NCBI GenBank assembly: GCA_013044035.1
Contig: JABEVE010000004.1
Coordinates: forward strand, 71,588 to 135,587
Origin: Burkholderiales bacterium
Lineage (GTDB): Bacteria; Pseudomonadota; Gammaproteobacteria; Burkholderiales; Burkholderiaceae_C
Length of the DNA: 64,000 nt
Reading direction: 5' to 3'
Position numbers and translations under genes: made by a program. The notes beneath the pieces were generated by a model, which was given only the letters and a program-made list of their open reading frames with translations, did no database searches and was not told the DNA's origin. Below, one piece after another: positions 1 through 12,454 of the stretch (position 1 is the first letter of the stretch; each line of letters opens with the position of its first letter).

Positions 1-2
1 TG

Positions 3-1265
3 TCGGTCGGCGCCACAGCAGGGCTCTTCTACCTGCTCGAAGAGTATGTCGAGGTGCGGGCGTCCATGGTGCGCTTCCTCTATGTCTGTTATGTGCTCGC
101 GGTCGTGGGATTGCTGGCGGCCACGCTGCTCGGCAATTTCGGCCCCGGCTGGTACATGCTCTATCCGCTGCCTTTCGACTCGATGGGGGTGTGGACGACC
201 TGGAGCGTCGGCGTCGCGATCATCGCGTTGATGATCCTGGACAACGCATTGCTGTTGTCCCAGTACGCCATGCTGAACGCGATCGTGAAGAAGTACGGAT
301 TCGCCAATGCCATGGGCTGGCAGTACTTGCGCGGCACTCCTGCAGTGGAAACACCAGCGCCGATCATCATCGCCATGTGCAGTTACATCCTGCCGGGCAT
401 TGCCACGTCAGTTGCCGGCTCCGTCCTCTTGATCATGTATTTGGGCCAATGGATCCAGCCAAGCCTTCATTTCAATCCATTGCTCGCCAAGAACCTTGTC
501 ATGCTTTGGGGCCACACCATGGCCAATATCTCCCTGTACGTCGGTGTTGCGTTCGTCTATCAGATCCTCCCACGCTACACGGGCCGCCCGTGGAAAAGCA
601 ATCGCTTCGTCGCGTTGGCTTGGAACGCCGTTTTCTTCTTTGTCCTGCTCGCGTTCCCCCACCATCTGTATCAGGACTTTGCTGAGCCCTTCGCCCTTGC
701 CGTGGTCGGGCAGATTGCGTCTTATGCCTCCGCAGTGCCGTCGACCGTTGTCACCGTGATGGGTGTTGTCGCACAGATCTACAAGTCAAACATGAAGTGG
801 AGTTTCGCGCCTTTGGCGGTCGTCATCGGCATCATCGGCTGGATCGCCGGTGGCTTCGCGGCGGTCGTGGACTCAACCATCATGGTGAACAACGTTTTAC
901 ACAACACGCTATTCGTCCCGGCGCATTTTCACACTTACTACCTTCTCGGCCTGCTGCCGATGTTGGTCGGTTATTACTACCACGCGCTTGGCTCCAGCTC
1001 GGAAAAATGCGGCATGTGGGGGCTATCGTTGCTGATCGGGGGCAGTTTTGGTTTTCTCGCCATGTTCTTCATCGCAGGGTCATTGCAGGTGCCAAGGCGA
1101 TATTCCGATTACAACGCGATTCCCCTGGAAGCCGTTCGTGCCATTGGCCAAAACACAGCCACTCTCGGGGCCGTTTTCGCAGTGCTGATTCTGGTCGCAG
1201 TGGGCCTGTTCTTGGCCACGTCGATCCGCAAAAGCCGAGTAGCCGACGCATCGGCGCCTCATTGA
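3..1265 (+). CDS. Heme-copper (cytochrome c/quinol) oxidase subunit I, 5'-truncated by the window edge
   Basis: Frame stays open to base 3 (…SVGATAGLFYLLEEYVEVRASMVRFLY…). Polytopic membrane protein with WGHTMANISLYVG, FPHHLYQDF (HH pair) and PAHFHTYYLLG (HxH) motifs typical of heme/CuB ligands. Confidence 0.8.
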   Translation, partial: SVGATAGLFYLLEEYVEVRASMVRFLYVCYVLAVVGLLAATLLGNFGPGWYMLYPLPFDSMGVWTTWSVGVAIIALMILDNALLLSQYAMLNAIVKKYGFANAMGWQYLRGTPAVETPAPIIIAMCSYILPGIATSVAGSVLLIMYLGQWIQPSLHFNPLLAKNLVMLWGHTMANISLYVGVAFVYQILPRYTGRPWKSNRFVALAWNAVFFFVLLAFPHHLYQDFAEPFALAVVGQIASYASAVPSTVVTVMGVVAQIYKSNMKWSFAPLAVVIGIIGWIAGGFAAVVDSTIMVNNVLHNTLFVPAHFHTYYLLGLLPMLVGYYYHALGSSSEKCGMWGLSLLIGGSFGFLAMFFIAGSLQVPRRYSDYNAIPLEAVRAIGQNTATLGAVFAVLILVAVGLFLATSIRKSRVADASAPH

Positions 1266-1342
1266 ATGTCAATGAGCATGGTCGAGATGGTCTGCTGAGA
1301 AAATGGTTTTCAAGGCCAGATTCAATACCGAATAATGTCTGG

Positions 1343-2440
1343 ATGCGCAAGACACCACATTCCCACCCAACCCAGGGCGTTGGCATGGCTCTGGGCGCTG
1401 CTCTCCTCTTTGGGGCCAGCACGCCATTTGCCAAGTTGTTGTTGACCGATGCCAACCCCTGGATGCTGGCGGCGTTGCTCTATCTCGGCTCGGGTTTGGG
1501 ATTGGCCGCGTTGCGCATGCTGCGGCGCTTGCGTCGTACCGATACACCGGTTTCCAGGATGCAGCCCGGGGAATGGCCCTGGCTAGCGGGGGCGGTTGTC
1601 ACGGGTGGGGTGGCGGCACCGGTGTTGTTGATGTTTGGCTTGTCGCGCATGCCGGCGGCTGGGGCGTCGCTCCTGCTCAATGCCGAGAGCGTGTTCACGG
1701 CGTTGTTGGCCTGGTTCGCGTTTCGGGAGAACTTCGATCGCCGCATCGCCCTGGGCATGGCAGCGATTGTGGCGGGCAGCGTGGTGCTGACCTGGCCAGG
1801 TCAGGGTGCATTGTTGAACTGGGCCAGCCTGTGGCCGGGTTTGGCGGTACTCGGTGCCTGCCTCGGCTGGGGCTTGGACAACAACCTGACACGCAAGGTG
1901 GCGCTGGCTGATGCCGGATTCATCGCCATGAGCAAGGGTTTGGTGGCCGGGGGCGTGAACCTGGCACTGGCGCTGTCTCTTGGCGCGCGGTTGCCGTCGC
2001 TGCCGATCCTGCTCTCGGCAGGGTTGCTGGGCTTCGCCAGCTATGGCGTGAGTCTGGTGCTGTTCGTGCTCGCGCTGCGTCATCTGGGCACGGCGCGTAC
2101 CGGAGCGTATTTCGCGGTGGCGCCATTTTTCGGCGCGGTGTTGGCCGTGGCTCTGCTGGGTGAAGGTCTGACCCTTGCTCTGCTACTGGCCGGAGGGTTG
2201 ATGGCTCTGGGCGTATGGCTGCATGCGAGCGAGCGCCATGCTCATCTGCACACGCACGAGCCGCTGGAGCATGCCCACAGCCATGTGCATGGTGGTCAGG
2301 GCGACGATGGGCATCACGACCATCTCCACGAACCAGCGCTGCCGCCGGGTACGCGGCATCGTCACTCGCATGGTCACACAGCGTTGAGTCACAGCCATGT
2401 CCACTATCCGGACGCGCATCACCGGCATCGACATGACTGA
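1343..2440 (+). CDS. DMT superfamily (EamA) permease with His-rich C-terminal tail
   Basis: ATG at 1343 (MRKTPHSHPTQGVGMALGAALLFGASTPFAKLLL…), about 10 TM segments in two EamA-like halves, tail HAHLHTHEPLEHAHSHVHG…HHRHRHD. Confidence 0.8.
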   Translation: MRKTPHSHPTQGVGMALGAALLFGASTPFAKLLLTDANPWMLAALLYLGSGLGLAALRMLRRLRRTDTPVSRMQPGEWPWLAGAVVTGGVAAPVLLMFGLSRMPAAGASLLLNAESVFTALLAWFAFRENFDRRIALGMAAIVAGSVVLTWPGQGALLNWASLWPGLAVLGACLGWGLDNNLTRKVALADAGFIAMSKGLVAGGVNLALALSLGARLPSLPILLSAGLLGFASYGVSLVLFVLALRHLGTARTGAYFAVAPFFGAVLAVALLGEGLTLALLLAGGLMALGVWLHASERHAHLHTHEPLEHAHSHVHGGQGDDGHHDHLHEPALPPGTRHRHSHGHTALSHSHVHYPDAHHRHRHD

Positions 2441-2479
2441 GCAAGGCGTCGCTACCAATGATGGCGTGACAAACCTGGA

Positions 2480-3787
2480 TCAGCCCCAACTCAGGCGCCA
2501 CGCCAGCGCAGTCAACGTCACCGCAAGCACCGGGGCGGTGAGCACCATGCCGATGCGGAAGTAGGTACCCCAGGAGATTTTCATGCCCTTGCCCGCCAAC
2601 ACATGCAGCCACAGCAGCGTGGCCAGGCTGCCGATGGGGGTGAACTTCGGTCCCAGGTCGCAGCCGATGACGTTGGCGTAGACCATGGCCTCGCGCACGG
2701 GTTCGCTCAGTCCCTGGGCCTGGTGGACGCTCAGCGCGCCGATGAGCACCGTGGGCATGTTGTTCATCACCGCCGACAGTCCCGCGCTGATGAAGCCCGT
2801 GCCGAGCGCGGCGGCGAACACGCCGTGCCGGCCGATCGCTTCGAGCGCCTGCGCCAAATCGGCGGTGAGCCCCGCGTTGCGCAGGCCGTAGACCACCAGG
2901 TACATGCCGAGCGAGAACAGCACGATCTGCCAGGGGGCGTGCCGGATCACGCCACGCACGTCGATGAGCGCACCGCGCCCGCGCTGCCACCAACGCCCGG
3001 CCAGCGCCAGCATCAGCCCCGCTGCAATCCCGGTGACGACCGACACTGGCACGCCGGCGGCGGCGGTGACGAAGTAGGCCACCAGCAGCGCCGCCAGCGT
3101 GGGAAAGGCCCAGCGGAACACCAGCGGGTCACGGATGGCGCTGGCAGGCGCATCGAGCCTGGCCAGGTCATAACGCAGTGGAATGTCGCGGCGGAAATAG
3201 ACGTACAGCACCAGCAGCGTGGCGGCCAGCGCCACCCCATCGACCGGCACCATGACGGCGGCGTAGCGGTCGAAGGGAATGTGGAAATAGCCCGCGCTGA
3301 CGATGTTCACCAGATTGGAGATCACCAGCGGCAGCGAGGTGGTGTCGGCGACGAAGCCCGTGGCCATGACGAATGCCAGCGCGGCTATGGGCGAGAAGCC
3401 CAGCGCCAGCAGCATGGCCAGCACGATGGGGGTGAGGATGAGTGCCGCCCCGTCGTTGGCGAACAAGGCCGAGATCACCGCGCCCAGCAGCACGATGAGC
3501 GGAAACAGCAGCCGTCCACGCCCGCCGCCCCGGCGCGCCACATGCAGCGCCGCCCAGTGGAAGAAGCCGGCTTCGTCGAGGATGAGCGAGATGATGATGA
3601 GGCCGACGAAGGTGAAGGTGGCGTCCCAGACGATGTGCCACACCACCGGAATGTCGCTGGGTTGAATCACTCCTGCAGCCATCGCCAGCGCCGCGCCGCC
3701 CAGCGCGCTCCAGCCGATGCCCAGGCCGCGTGGTTGCCAGATGACGAACACCAGGGTGAGGACGAAGATGGCGGCGGCAAGCAGCAT
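2480..3787 (-). CDS. arsB: Arsenite/antimonite efflux permease ArsB
   Basis: 435 aa, ArsB-like: [45 protein letters not shown]…[17 protein letters not shown]. Adjacent to arsC and arsR. Confidence 0.92.
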   Translation of the reverse strand: MLLAAAIFVLTLVFVIWQPRGLGIGWSALGGAALAMAAGVIQPSDIPVVWHIVWDATFTFVGLIIISLILDEAGFFHWAALHVARRGGGRGRLLFPLIVLLGAVISALFANDGAALILTPIVLAMLLALGFSPIAALAFVMATGFVADTTSLPLVISNLVNIVSAGYFHIPFDRYAAVMVPVDGVALAATLLVLYVYFRRDIPLRYDLARLDAPASAIRDPLVFRWAFPTLAALLVAYFVTAAAGVPVSVVTGIAAGLMLALAGRWWQRGRGALIDVRGVIRHAPWQIVLFSLGMYLVVYGLRNAGLTADLAQALEAIGRHGVFAAALGTGFISAGLSAVMNNMPTVLIGALSVHQAQGLSEPVREAMVYANVIGCDLGPKFTPIGSLATLLWLHVLAGKGMKISWGTYFRIGMVLTAPVLAVTLTALAWRLSWG

Positions 3788-3811
3788 GTGGGGCAGGGTG
3801 ATCGGTGGAGG

Positions 3812-3843
3812 AAAAACGCACGGCAGGCCCGAGCCTGCCGTGC
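3812..3843 (-). terminator. Intrinsic terminator between arsC and arsB
   Basis: Minus strand GCACGGCAGG-CTCGGG-CCTGCCGTGC followed by GTTTTT: perfect 10-bp stem, 6-nt loop, T tract. Confidence 0.7.
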
Positions 3844-3856
3844 GGAGCAGCGGACC

Positions 3857-4438
3857 TCAGCGGCCGGCCTGTTCGGCCGGCTCAGACGCACTTGCGGCGC
3901 GGATGGCGTCGGGAGGGGGCTGACCGATGGCGACGATTTCGCGCTTGATGGCAGCAGCGTCGAGCTTGCCTAGCGGCAATTCGACGAAGCTCTGCACCCG
4001 GCTGCGAATCTGCTGGAAAACCTGGGCGAAGGCATGGCGCTTGACCTCGTCGCTGCCCTGCACCGCGGCGGGGTCTTCGAAGCCCCAATGGGCGGTCATC
4101 GGATGTCCCGGCCAGATCAGGCACATCTCACCGGCGGCCTGGTCACAGACGGTGAGGACGAAGTCCATCTCCGGCGCGCCGGGCGCGGCGAATGCGTCCC
4201 AGCTCTTGCTGCGCAGGCGCTCGGTCGGGTAGCCGATGGCTTGCAGTTGTGCGATGGCGTAGGGGTTGACCACGCCACCGGCATGGCTGCCCGCGCTGAA
4301 GGCGCGGAAGCGCCCTTGGCCCAGGGTGTTGATCAGCGCCTCGCCCAGGATGGAGCGTGCCGAGTTGCCGGTGCACAGCACCAGCACGTTGTAGACCTTG
4401 TCCATGTGCAGGCTTTCAGGGAGGGTTGGAATCGCCAT
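3857..4438 (-). CDS. arsC: Arsenate reductase, LMW-PTPase/thioredoxin-coupled type
   Basis: VLVLCTGNSARS P-loop; MDFVLTVCDQAAGEMCLIWPGHPMTAHWGFEDPAAV. ATG overlaps the stop of the upstream arsI-like remnant (TGATG); an internal start at 4405 (MDKVYN) is also possible. Confidence 0.9.
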   Translation of the reverse strand: MAIPTLPESLHMDKVYNVLVLCTGNSARSILGEALINTLGQGRFRAFSAGSHAGGVVNPYAIAQLQAIGYPTERLRSKSWDAFAAPGAPEMDFVLTVCDQAAGEMCLIWPGHPMTAHWGFEDPAAVQGSDEVKRHAFAQVFQQIRSRVQSFVELPLGKLDAAAIKREIVAIGQPPPDAIRAASASEPAEQAGR

Positions 4439-4947
4439 CAGCAGCAACTGCTTGACGCCTTGCCGGTTTCTGCCTTGTCGCAGCAGTTCGGCGCGGCGTG
4501 TGAGGTGGGTGTGGTTGTGGTTATCGCTGCCGCGGGGTCGCTCGGGGGGACACAGCAGGCGTGGCCATCGGCCGCATCATTCAACAAGGCAATGGCGTCG
4601 AGCGTGTGATCGTCTCCCGAGCAATGCCGAAGGGGTCGTTCGTCCAGTATTTGTCGGGGCGGGCGTAGCAGCAGGCGGTGCCGGGCTCGGCGACATAGCA
4701 AGCGGGCATGCCGTCCAGGCGCTGCTGCATCGCGTGCAGCTCAGCGTCCGACTCCACCTGCACGCCCAGATGGTTCAGACCGGCCGCGGCGCCACGTTGC
4801 GAGATGGCGACGTTCACCCGTGGTCGTCCAACATCCACTTGGCGTAGTCGGGCTTGTGCACCGTGGGCTCGGCGGCGAAATGACCAGAAAACAATGAACA
4901 GCCTCATCCAGCGCGGGGACGCTGATGTGCACGTGGAAGCGTTTCAT
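4438..4947 (-). pseudogene. Frameshifted ArsI/CadI-family (glyoxalase/VOC fold) metalloenzyme gene
   Basis: Pieces of one protein occur in different frames: MKRFHVHISVPALDEAVH / AEPTVHKPDYAKWMLDD / RVNVAISQRGAAAGLNHLGVQVESDAELHAMQQRLDG…DKYWTNDPFGI / HTLDAIALLNDAADGHACC…NCCDKAETGKASSSCC. Confidence 0.82.
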
Positions 4948-4958
4948 GATGTGTGGTC

Positions 4959-5303
4959 CTAGATCTTGGTGATCGGGGAATGAGCCGCGCAGTGCGTCTC
5001 GCCTACGGGGCTGCAGGGGTTGCCGCCGCAGCAGTTCTCGGTGAGAAAAGTCAGCAGGGCATTCATGGTGTCGTACTGCGCGGTATAAATGACGTAGCGC
5101 CCCTGCGGCCGGGCTGACACCAAGCCGGCATGGTGGAGTTCCTTGAGATGGAAGGACAGCGAAGACGGCGCAATGCCAGTGGCCTCGCTGATCTGTCCAG
5201 CGGATCTGCCTGCGGGTCCTGCCTGCACCAGCGTGCGAAACACGCGCAGGCGCGAGTCCTGGGCCAGTGCGGCGAGGGCATTGAGAGCCTGGTTCGTTTC
5301 CAT
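4959..5303 (-). CDS. arsR: ArsR/SmtB family transcriptional regulator
   Basis: METNQALNALAALAQDSRLRVFRTLVQAGPAGRSAGQISEATGIAPSSLSFHLKELHHAGLVS wHTH; C-terminal NCCGGNPC cysteines. Confidence 0.92.
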   Translation of the reverse strand: METNQALNALAALAQDSRLRVFRTLVQAGPAGRSAGQISEATGIAPSSLSFHLKELHHAGLVSARPQGRYVIYTAQYDTMNALLTFLTENCCGGNPCSPVGETHCAAHSPITKI

Positions 5304-5323
5304 ATTTCAATGATTATTGAAAT
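5304..5323. promoter_or_regulatory. Candidate ArsR operator
   Basis: Imperfect 20-bp palindrome ATTTCAATGATTATTGAAAT directly upstream of arsR; TTGACT -35-like box on the minus strand at 5338-5333. Confidence 0.65.
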
Positions 5324-5437
5324 TAAATGCGAAGTCAAGTCCAAGAGCGCCGCGAGCCGGTCTCCATCAACTCGACCCGCATGGGTGGATTGAACTTTTA
5401 GAATCCAGTGATTGCATCAACCATGACGGGGATTGAC

Positions 5438-5686
5438 ATGAGCGACAGCGCAGCGGTGGACAAGGTGGACATGGAGGTGGATGCGCGCGGCTTGAACTGC
5501 CCGTTGCCCATTCTCAAGGCGAAGAAGGCGCTGGCCGGGATGCAAAGCGGGCAGTTGCTGCGGGTGCTGGCCACCGACCCGGGCTCGGTGCGCGACTTCC
5601 AGGCCTTTGCCCGGCAGACCGGCAACGAACTGGTCGAGCAAAAGCAGGAAACCCATTCGATTGCGCATGTGATGCGCCGTCGGTGA
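5438..5686 (+). CDS. TusA/SirA-like sulfurtransferase
   Basis: VDARGLNCPLPILKAKKALAGMQSGQLLRVLATDPGSVRDFQAFARQTGNEL (CPxP motif). Confidence 0.88.
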   Translation: MSDSAAVDKVDMEVDARGLNCPLPILKAKKALAGMQSGQLLRVLATDPGSVRDFQAFARQTGNELVEQKQETHSIAHVMRRR

Positions 5687-5744
5687 ACGGTGCGCCGCAG
5701 GGCAGCCCACCGCTCTCATAGGTACAGGGCTGCTCTCGGCGCGT

Positions 5745-6617
5745 TCAGAGCTTCAGTCCCCGGAGGTATTCGGCGAACGCTGCCCCGGTTTCCGCATGGG
5801 CCAGACCGAGTTGCACCGTGGCCTCCAAATAGCCCTGTTTGCTACCGCAGTCGAAGCGGCGACCCTGGTAGCGGTAGGCGTACACCGCCTCCTCGGCGAG
5901 CAACGCGGCGATGCCGTCGGTGAGTTGGATTTCGCCGCCAGCCCCGGGTTTGCCGTTGCGCAGGTGATGGAACACCCGTGCACTGAGGATGTAGCGACCG
6001 ACCACCGCCTGGGTGCTCGGGGCCACCTCGGGCGCGGGCTTTTCGACAATGCCGGTGAGTGAGGTCAGGCCTGGCGTGATCTCTTGCCCGCTGACGATGC
6101 CGTAGCGGCGCGTGTGCTCGCGCGGCACGTCTTCGGTGGCGATCACGCTGCGGCCATGACGGCCGTGAATCTCCACCATTTGCGCCATGACCGGCGGCGT
6201 GCCCACCAGCAGATCGTCCGCCAGGATGACGGCGAATGGCTCACTGCCCACCAACCGCTCGGCGCACAACACAGCCGCCCCCAGGCCGTTGGCCACTGGC
6301 TGGCGCACGAAGACGCACTGCACTTCGGCAGGCTTGACGCTCCTCACCACATCCAGCATGGCGGCCTTGCCGGCGGTTTCGAGTTCGTGCTCCAGTTCGT
6401 AGGCGGTGTCGAAATGGTCTTCAATGGCACGCTTGTGACGGCCCGTGACGAAAATCATTTCGGTGATGCCAGCGGCGTAAGCCTCTTCCACCGCATACTG
6501 AATCAGCGGCTTGTCGACCACCGGCATCATTTCCTTGGGTGTGGCCTTGGTGGCGGGCAGGAATCGGGTACCGAGTCCGGCAACCGGGAAAACGGCTTTG
6601 GTGATGACGTGTTGCAT
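5745..6617 (-). CDS. galU: UTP--glucose-1-phosphate uridylyltransferase
   Basis: [45 protein letters not shown]…[15 protein letters not shown]. Confidence 0.95.
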   Translation of the reverse strand: MQHVITKAVFPVAGLGTRFLPATKATPKEMMPVVDKPLIQYAVEEAYAAGITEMIFVTGRHKRAIEDHFDTAYELEHELETAGKAAMLDVVRSVKPAEVQCVFVRQPVANGLGAAVLCAERLVGSEPFAVILADDLLVGTPPVMAQMVEIHGRHGRSVIATEDVPREHTRRYGIVSGQEITPGLTSLTGIVEKPAPEVAPSTQAVVGRYILSARVFHHLRNGKPGAGGEIQLTDGIAALLAEEAVYAYRYQGRRFDCGSKQGYLEATVQLGLAHAETGAAFAEYLRGLKL

Positions 6618-6724
6618 GGTCGGACCGAGAGCTGTGAATCACCGCAGCATAGCGGCGGCAGGCGATAAATCGAACCCCCGGAATGCTGGCCGCCTTGCGT
6701 CCACTCCTGAGCAACCTCGCCGGC

Positions 6725-9667
<2,943 letters not shown>

Positions 9668-9720
9668 GGGAATCCATCAAACGGTCAGAATGTTCGGGCG
9701 CGGCACGGGTCATGCGAGAT

Positions 9721-10002
9721 TCAGTTGCCCGGGTTGGCAGTCAGCCAGTTTTCCAGTGCCTGTGCCATCAGCGCGTGCATGCCGCCCTCGTGCGCCACCG
9801 CGCGTTCACGCAGGCGCTGCGCCAGTGCCGGTGGCAAGCGGCAGATGACGGGCTCCAAATGGAGCGCGGCGGGGCTGCTCGGGCGCGCGCGTCTGGCCGC
9901 GGTTGAACCCTGTGCAAAGCGCTCGGGCACCCCCGCGGTTTTCATCTTGCCGTCGAGCTTTTTGGCCAGATTCTTGACCAAATCGGTTTTTTTCATGCTC
10001 AT
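9721..10002 (-). CDS. Small hypothetical protein
   Basis: MSMKKTDLVKNLAKKLDGKMKTAGVPERFAQGS…LHLEPVICRLPPALAQRLRERAVAHEGGMHALMAQALENWL; RHH-like C-terminal region, start uncertain. Confidence 0.55.
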   Translation of the reverse strand: MSMKKTDLVKNLAKKLDGKMKTAGVPERFAQGSTAARRARPSSPAALHLEPVICRLPPALAQRLRERAVAHEGGMHALMAQALENWLTANPGN

Positions 10003-10102
10003 GGGCGATCTCTTCCAAATAAAGAATGACATTGTCTCGCACCAGCTCTTGGACCTGCTTGGCGCGGCGATGGCGCCAGGGTCGGGCTCCTAGAATGGCG
10101 CC

Positions 10103-12376
10103 ATGTCCGATCTGCTGCTGCATCTCAATCCTGAACAGCTCGCAGCCGTCACGCTGCCGCCAGAAAACGCGCTGATTCTGGCCGGTGCCGGCAGCGGCAA
10201 GACGCGGGTGCTCACCACCCGCATTGCCTGGCTGATCTCCACCGGGCAAGTCTCGCCAGCCGGTGTCCTGGCGGTGACGTTCACCAACAAGGCGGCCAAG
10301 GAAATGCTGACCCGGCTTTCGGCCATGTTGCCCATGCCGGTGCGCGGCATGTGGGTGGGCACATTTCATGGGCTGTGCAACCGATTTTTGCGGGCCCACT
10401 GGAAAACCGCCGGGCTGCCGCAGACCTTCCAGATTCTGGACACGCAAGATCAGCTCTCCGCCTTGAAGCGCCTTCTCAAGGGTCTGAACGTGGACGAACA
10501 GCGCGCGCCGCCGAAGCAGGTGCTGTGGTTCATCAACGGCATGAAGGAGCAGGGGTTGCGCGCCAAGGACTGCGAGGTGCGCGACGCCCAGAGCCGGCTG
10601 ATGGCCGAGGTGTACGCCGCTTACGAGGCGCAGTGCCAGCGCGAGGGCGTGGCCGACTTCGCCGAGCTGCTGCTGCGCACTTACGAGGTGCTGCGCGATC
10701 ACGCCGAGATTCGCCAGCATTACCGCGCGCGCTTTCGGCATATCCTCATCGACGAATTTCAGGACACCAACCGCCTGCAATACCAGTGGCTCAAGCTGCT
10801 GGCCGGGCCGGACGAGCCGCAGCCCAGCGCGGTGGTGGCCGTGGGCGACGACGACCAGAGCATCTATGCTTTTCGCGGCGCCAACGTCGGCAATATGGAT
10901 GATTATCAGCGCGAGTTCCATGTGCACCACCTCATCAAGCTGGAGCACAACTACCGCTCGCATGCCAACATCCTCGACACCGCCAACCACCTTATCGCGC
11001 ACAACAACCGTCGCCTGGGCAAGAACCTGCGTACCGAGGCAGGCGCAGGCGAGCCCGTGCGCGTCATCGAGCAGGCCAGCGACCATCAGGAGGCGGCCTG
11101 GGTCGTGGAGGAGATTCGCTTGCTGCTGCGCGGGGGCTGCAGGCGCGACCAGATCGCGCTGCTCTATCGCTCCAACGCCCAGTCACGGGTGATCGAGGGC
11201 GCGCTGTTCAATGCCGCCATTCCTTACAAGGTGTACGGAGGCCTGCGGTTTTTCGAGCGTGCCGAAATCAAGCATGCGCTGGCCTATCTGCGCCTGCTGG
11301 ACAACCCGCTGGACGACACGGCCTTCCTGCGCGTGGCGAACTTCCCGCCGCGCGGCATCGGCGCGCGCACCCTGGAGCAACTGCAGGACGCGGCGCGCCT
11401 GCGCCAAGTGCCCCTGGCCGAGGCTATTTCCGCGCTCGGTGGCCGTGGTGCGGCCAGCCTGCAGGCCTTCATCGACCTGCTGGCCCAGGCCAAACACACC
11501 TGCACGGCCATGAGCCTTCCAGACCTCGTTCGCCACTTGCTCGAAGTGTCCGGCCTGCTGGAGCATTACCGCCATGAGCGCGATGGCCAGGACCGCGTCG
11601 AGAACCTGGAGGAACTGATCAACGCCGCCACCGCCTTCGTCACGCAGGAGGGCTTCGGCCTCGACGCCGAGGCGCTACGCGAGCGGCCACTGTCGGATCA
11701 GGCGCTGCAGAACCTGCAAGCCATCGACCCCACCACCGGTGAGACGCTCTCGCCACTGACCGCTTTTCTCACCCATGCTGCGCTGGAGGCCGGCGACAAC
11801 CAGGCCCAGGCCGGGCAGGACGCGGTGCAGATGATGACGGTGCACGCCGCCAAGGGGCTGGAGTTCGACGCCGTGTTCATCACCGGCCTGGAGGAAGGCT
11901 TGTTTCCGCATGAGAACGCGATGAACGAGGCCGACGGCGTGGAGGAGGAACGTCGGCTGATGTATGTGGCCATCACGCGCGCGCGCAAGCGCCTTTACTT
12001 GAGCCACGCGCAAAGCCGCATCCTGCATGGTCAGACACGCTACAACCTGCGCAGCCGTTTTTTCGACGAGTTGCCCGAAGAGACCTTGAAGTGGTTATCG
12101 CCCAAGGCCGGCAAGCCGGCCTCGTCCTATGCGCCCAGCCTGAGCTCGGCATGGAGCGACGAGGCCGCCGTGCCATTCACGCCATCGGCCACCAGCCGCC
12201 CTGTGGCGGGCCACGGTTTGCGCGTGGGCCAGTCGGTGTTTCATACCAAGTTCGGAGAAGGCGTGATCCTCACGCTCGAAGGCCAGAGCCTCGATGCACG
12301 CGCCCAGGTGCGATTCAAACGCCACGGCCTGAAGTGGCTGGCTTTGAATATCGCCAAGCTCACACCTGTGAATTAG
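10103..12376 (+). CDS. uvrD: UvrD/Rep/PcrA family DNA helicase
   Basis: LILAGAGSGKTRVLTTRIAWLI, HILIDEFQDTNRLQYQWLKLL, VGDDDQSIYAFRGA, VMMTVHAAKGLEFDAVFITG motifs. Confidence 0.95.
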   Translation: MSDLLLHLNPEQLAAVTLPPENALILAGAGSGKTRVLTTRIAWLISTGQVSPAGVLAVTFTNKAAKEMLTRLSAMLPMPVRGMWVGTFHGLCNRFLRAHWKTAGLPQTFQILDTQDQLSALKRLLKGLNVDEQRAPPKQVLWFINGMKEQGLRAKDCEVRDAQSRLMAEVYAAYEAQCQREGVADFAELLLRTYEVLRDHAEIRQHYRARFRHILIDEFQDTNRLQYQWLKLLAGPDEPQPSAVVAVGDDDQSIYAFRGANVGNMDDYQREFHVHHLIKLEHNYRSHANILDTANHLIAHNNRRLGKNLRTEAGAGEPVRVIEQASDHQEAAWVVEEIRLLLRGGCRRDQIALLYRSNAQSRVIEGALFNAAIPYKVYGGLRFFERAEIKHALAYLRLLDNPLDDTAFLRVANFPPRGIGARTLEQLQDAARLRQVPLAEAISALGGRGAASLQAFIDLLAQAKHTCTAMSLPDLVRHLLEVSGLLEHYRHERDGQDRVENLEELINAATAFVTQEGFGLDAEALRERPLSDQALQNLQAIDPTTGETLSPLTAFLTHAALEAGDNQAQAGQDAVQMMTVHAAKGLEFDAVFITGLEEGLFPHENAMNEADGVEEERRLMYVAITRARKRLYLSHAQSRILHGQTRYNLRSRFFDELPEETLKWLSPKAGKPASSYAPSLSSAWSDEAAVPFTPSATSRPVAGHGLRVGQSVFHTKFGEGVILTLEGQSLDARAQVRFKRHGLKWLALNIAKLTPVN

Positions 12377-12454
12377 GGCCATAAGGGCCAGCATGCAGCG
12401 CAGAGCCGCCAGGCGTTCGACGCCAGGGACATTGGATCCTCCCGGCAGCCGGCG

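Noticed and set aside
2220-2440. CRISPR- or tandem-repeat-like appearance of the cat/cac-rich stretch
   Set aside because: The repetition reflects codons of a His-rich protein tail; there are no spacers or regular period.
1920-2993. 357-aa minus-strand ORF spanning the EamA gene end and arsB
   Set aside because: Part is another frame of arsB on the same strand, and the rest is antisense to the permease; no coherent protein.
2603-3973. 456-aa plus-strand ORF antisense to arsB/arsC
   Set aside because: His/Gln/Arg/Asp-rich composition typical of the shadow frame of a GC-rich gene; the opposite strand is clearly ArsB/ArsC.
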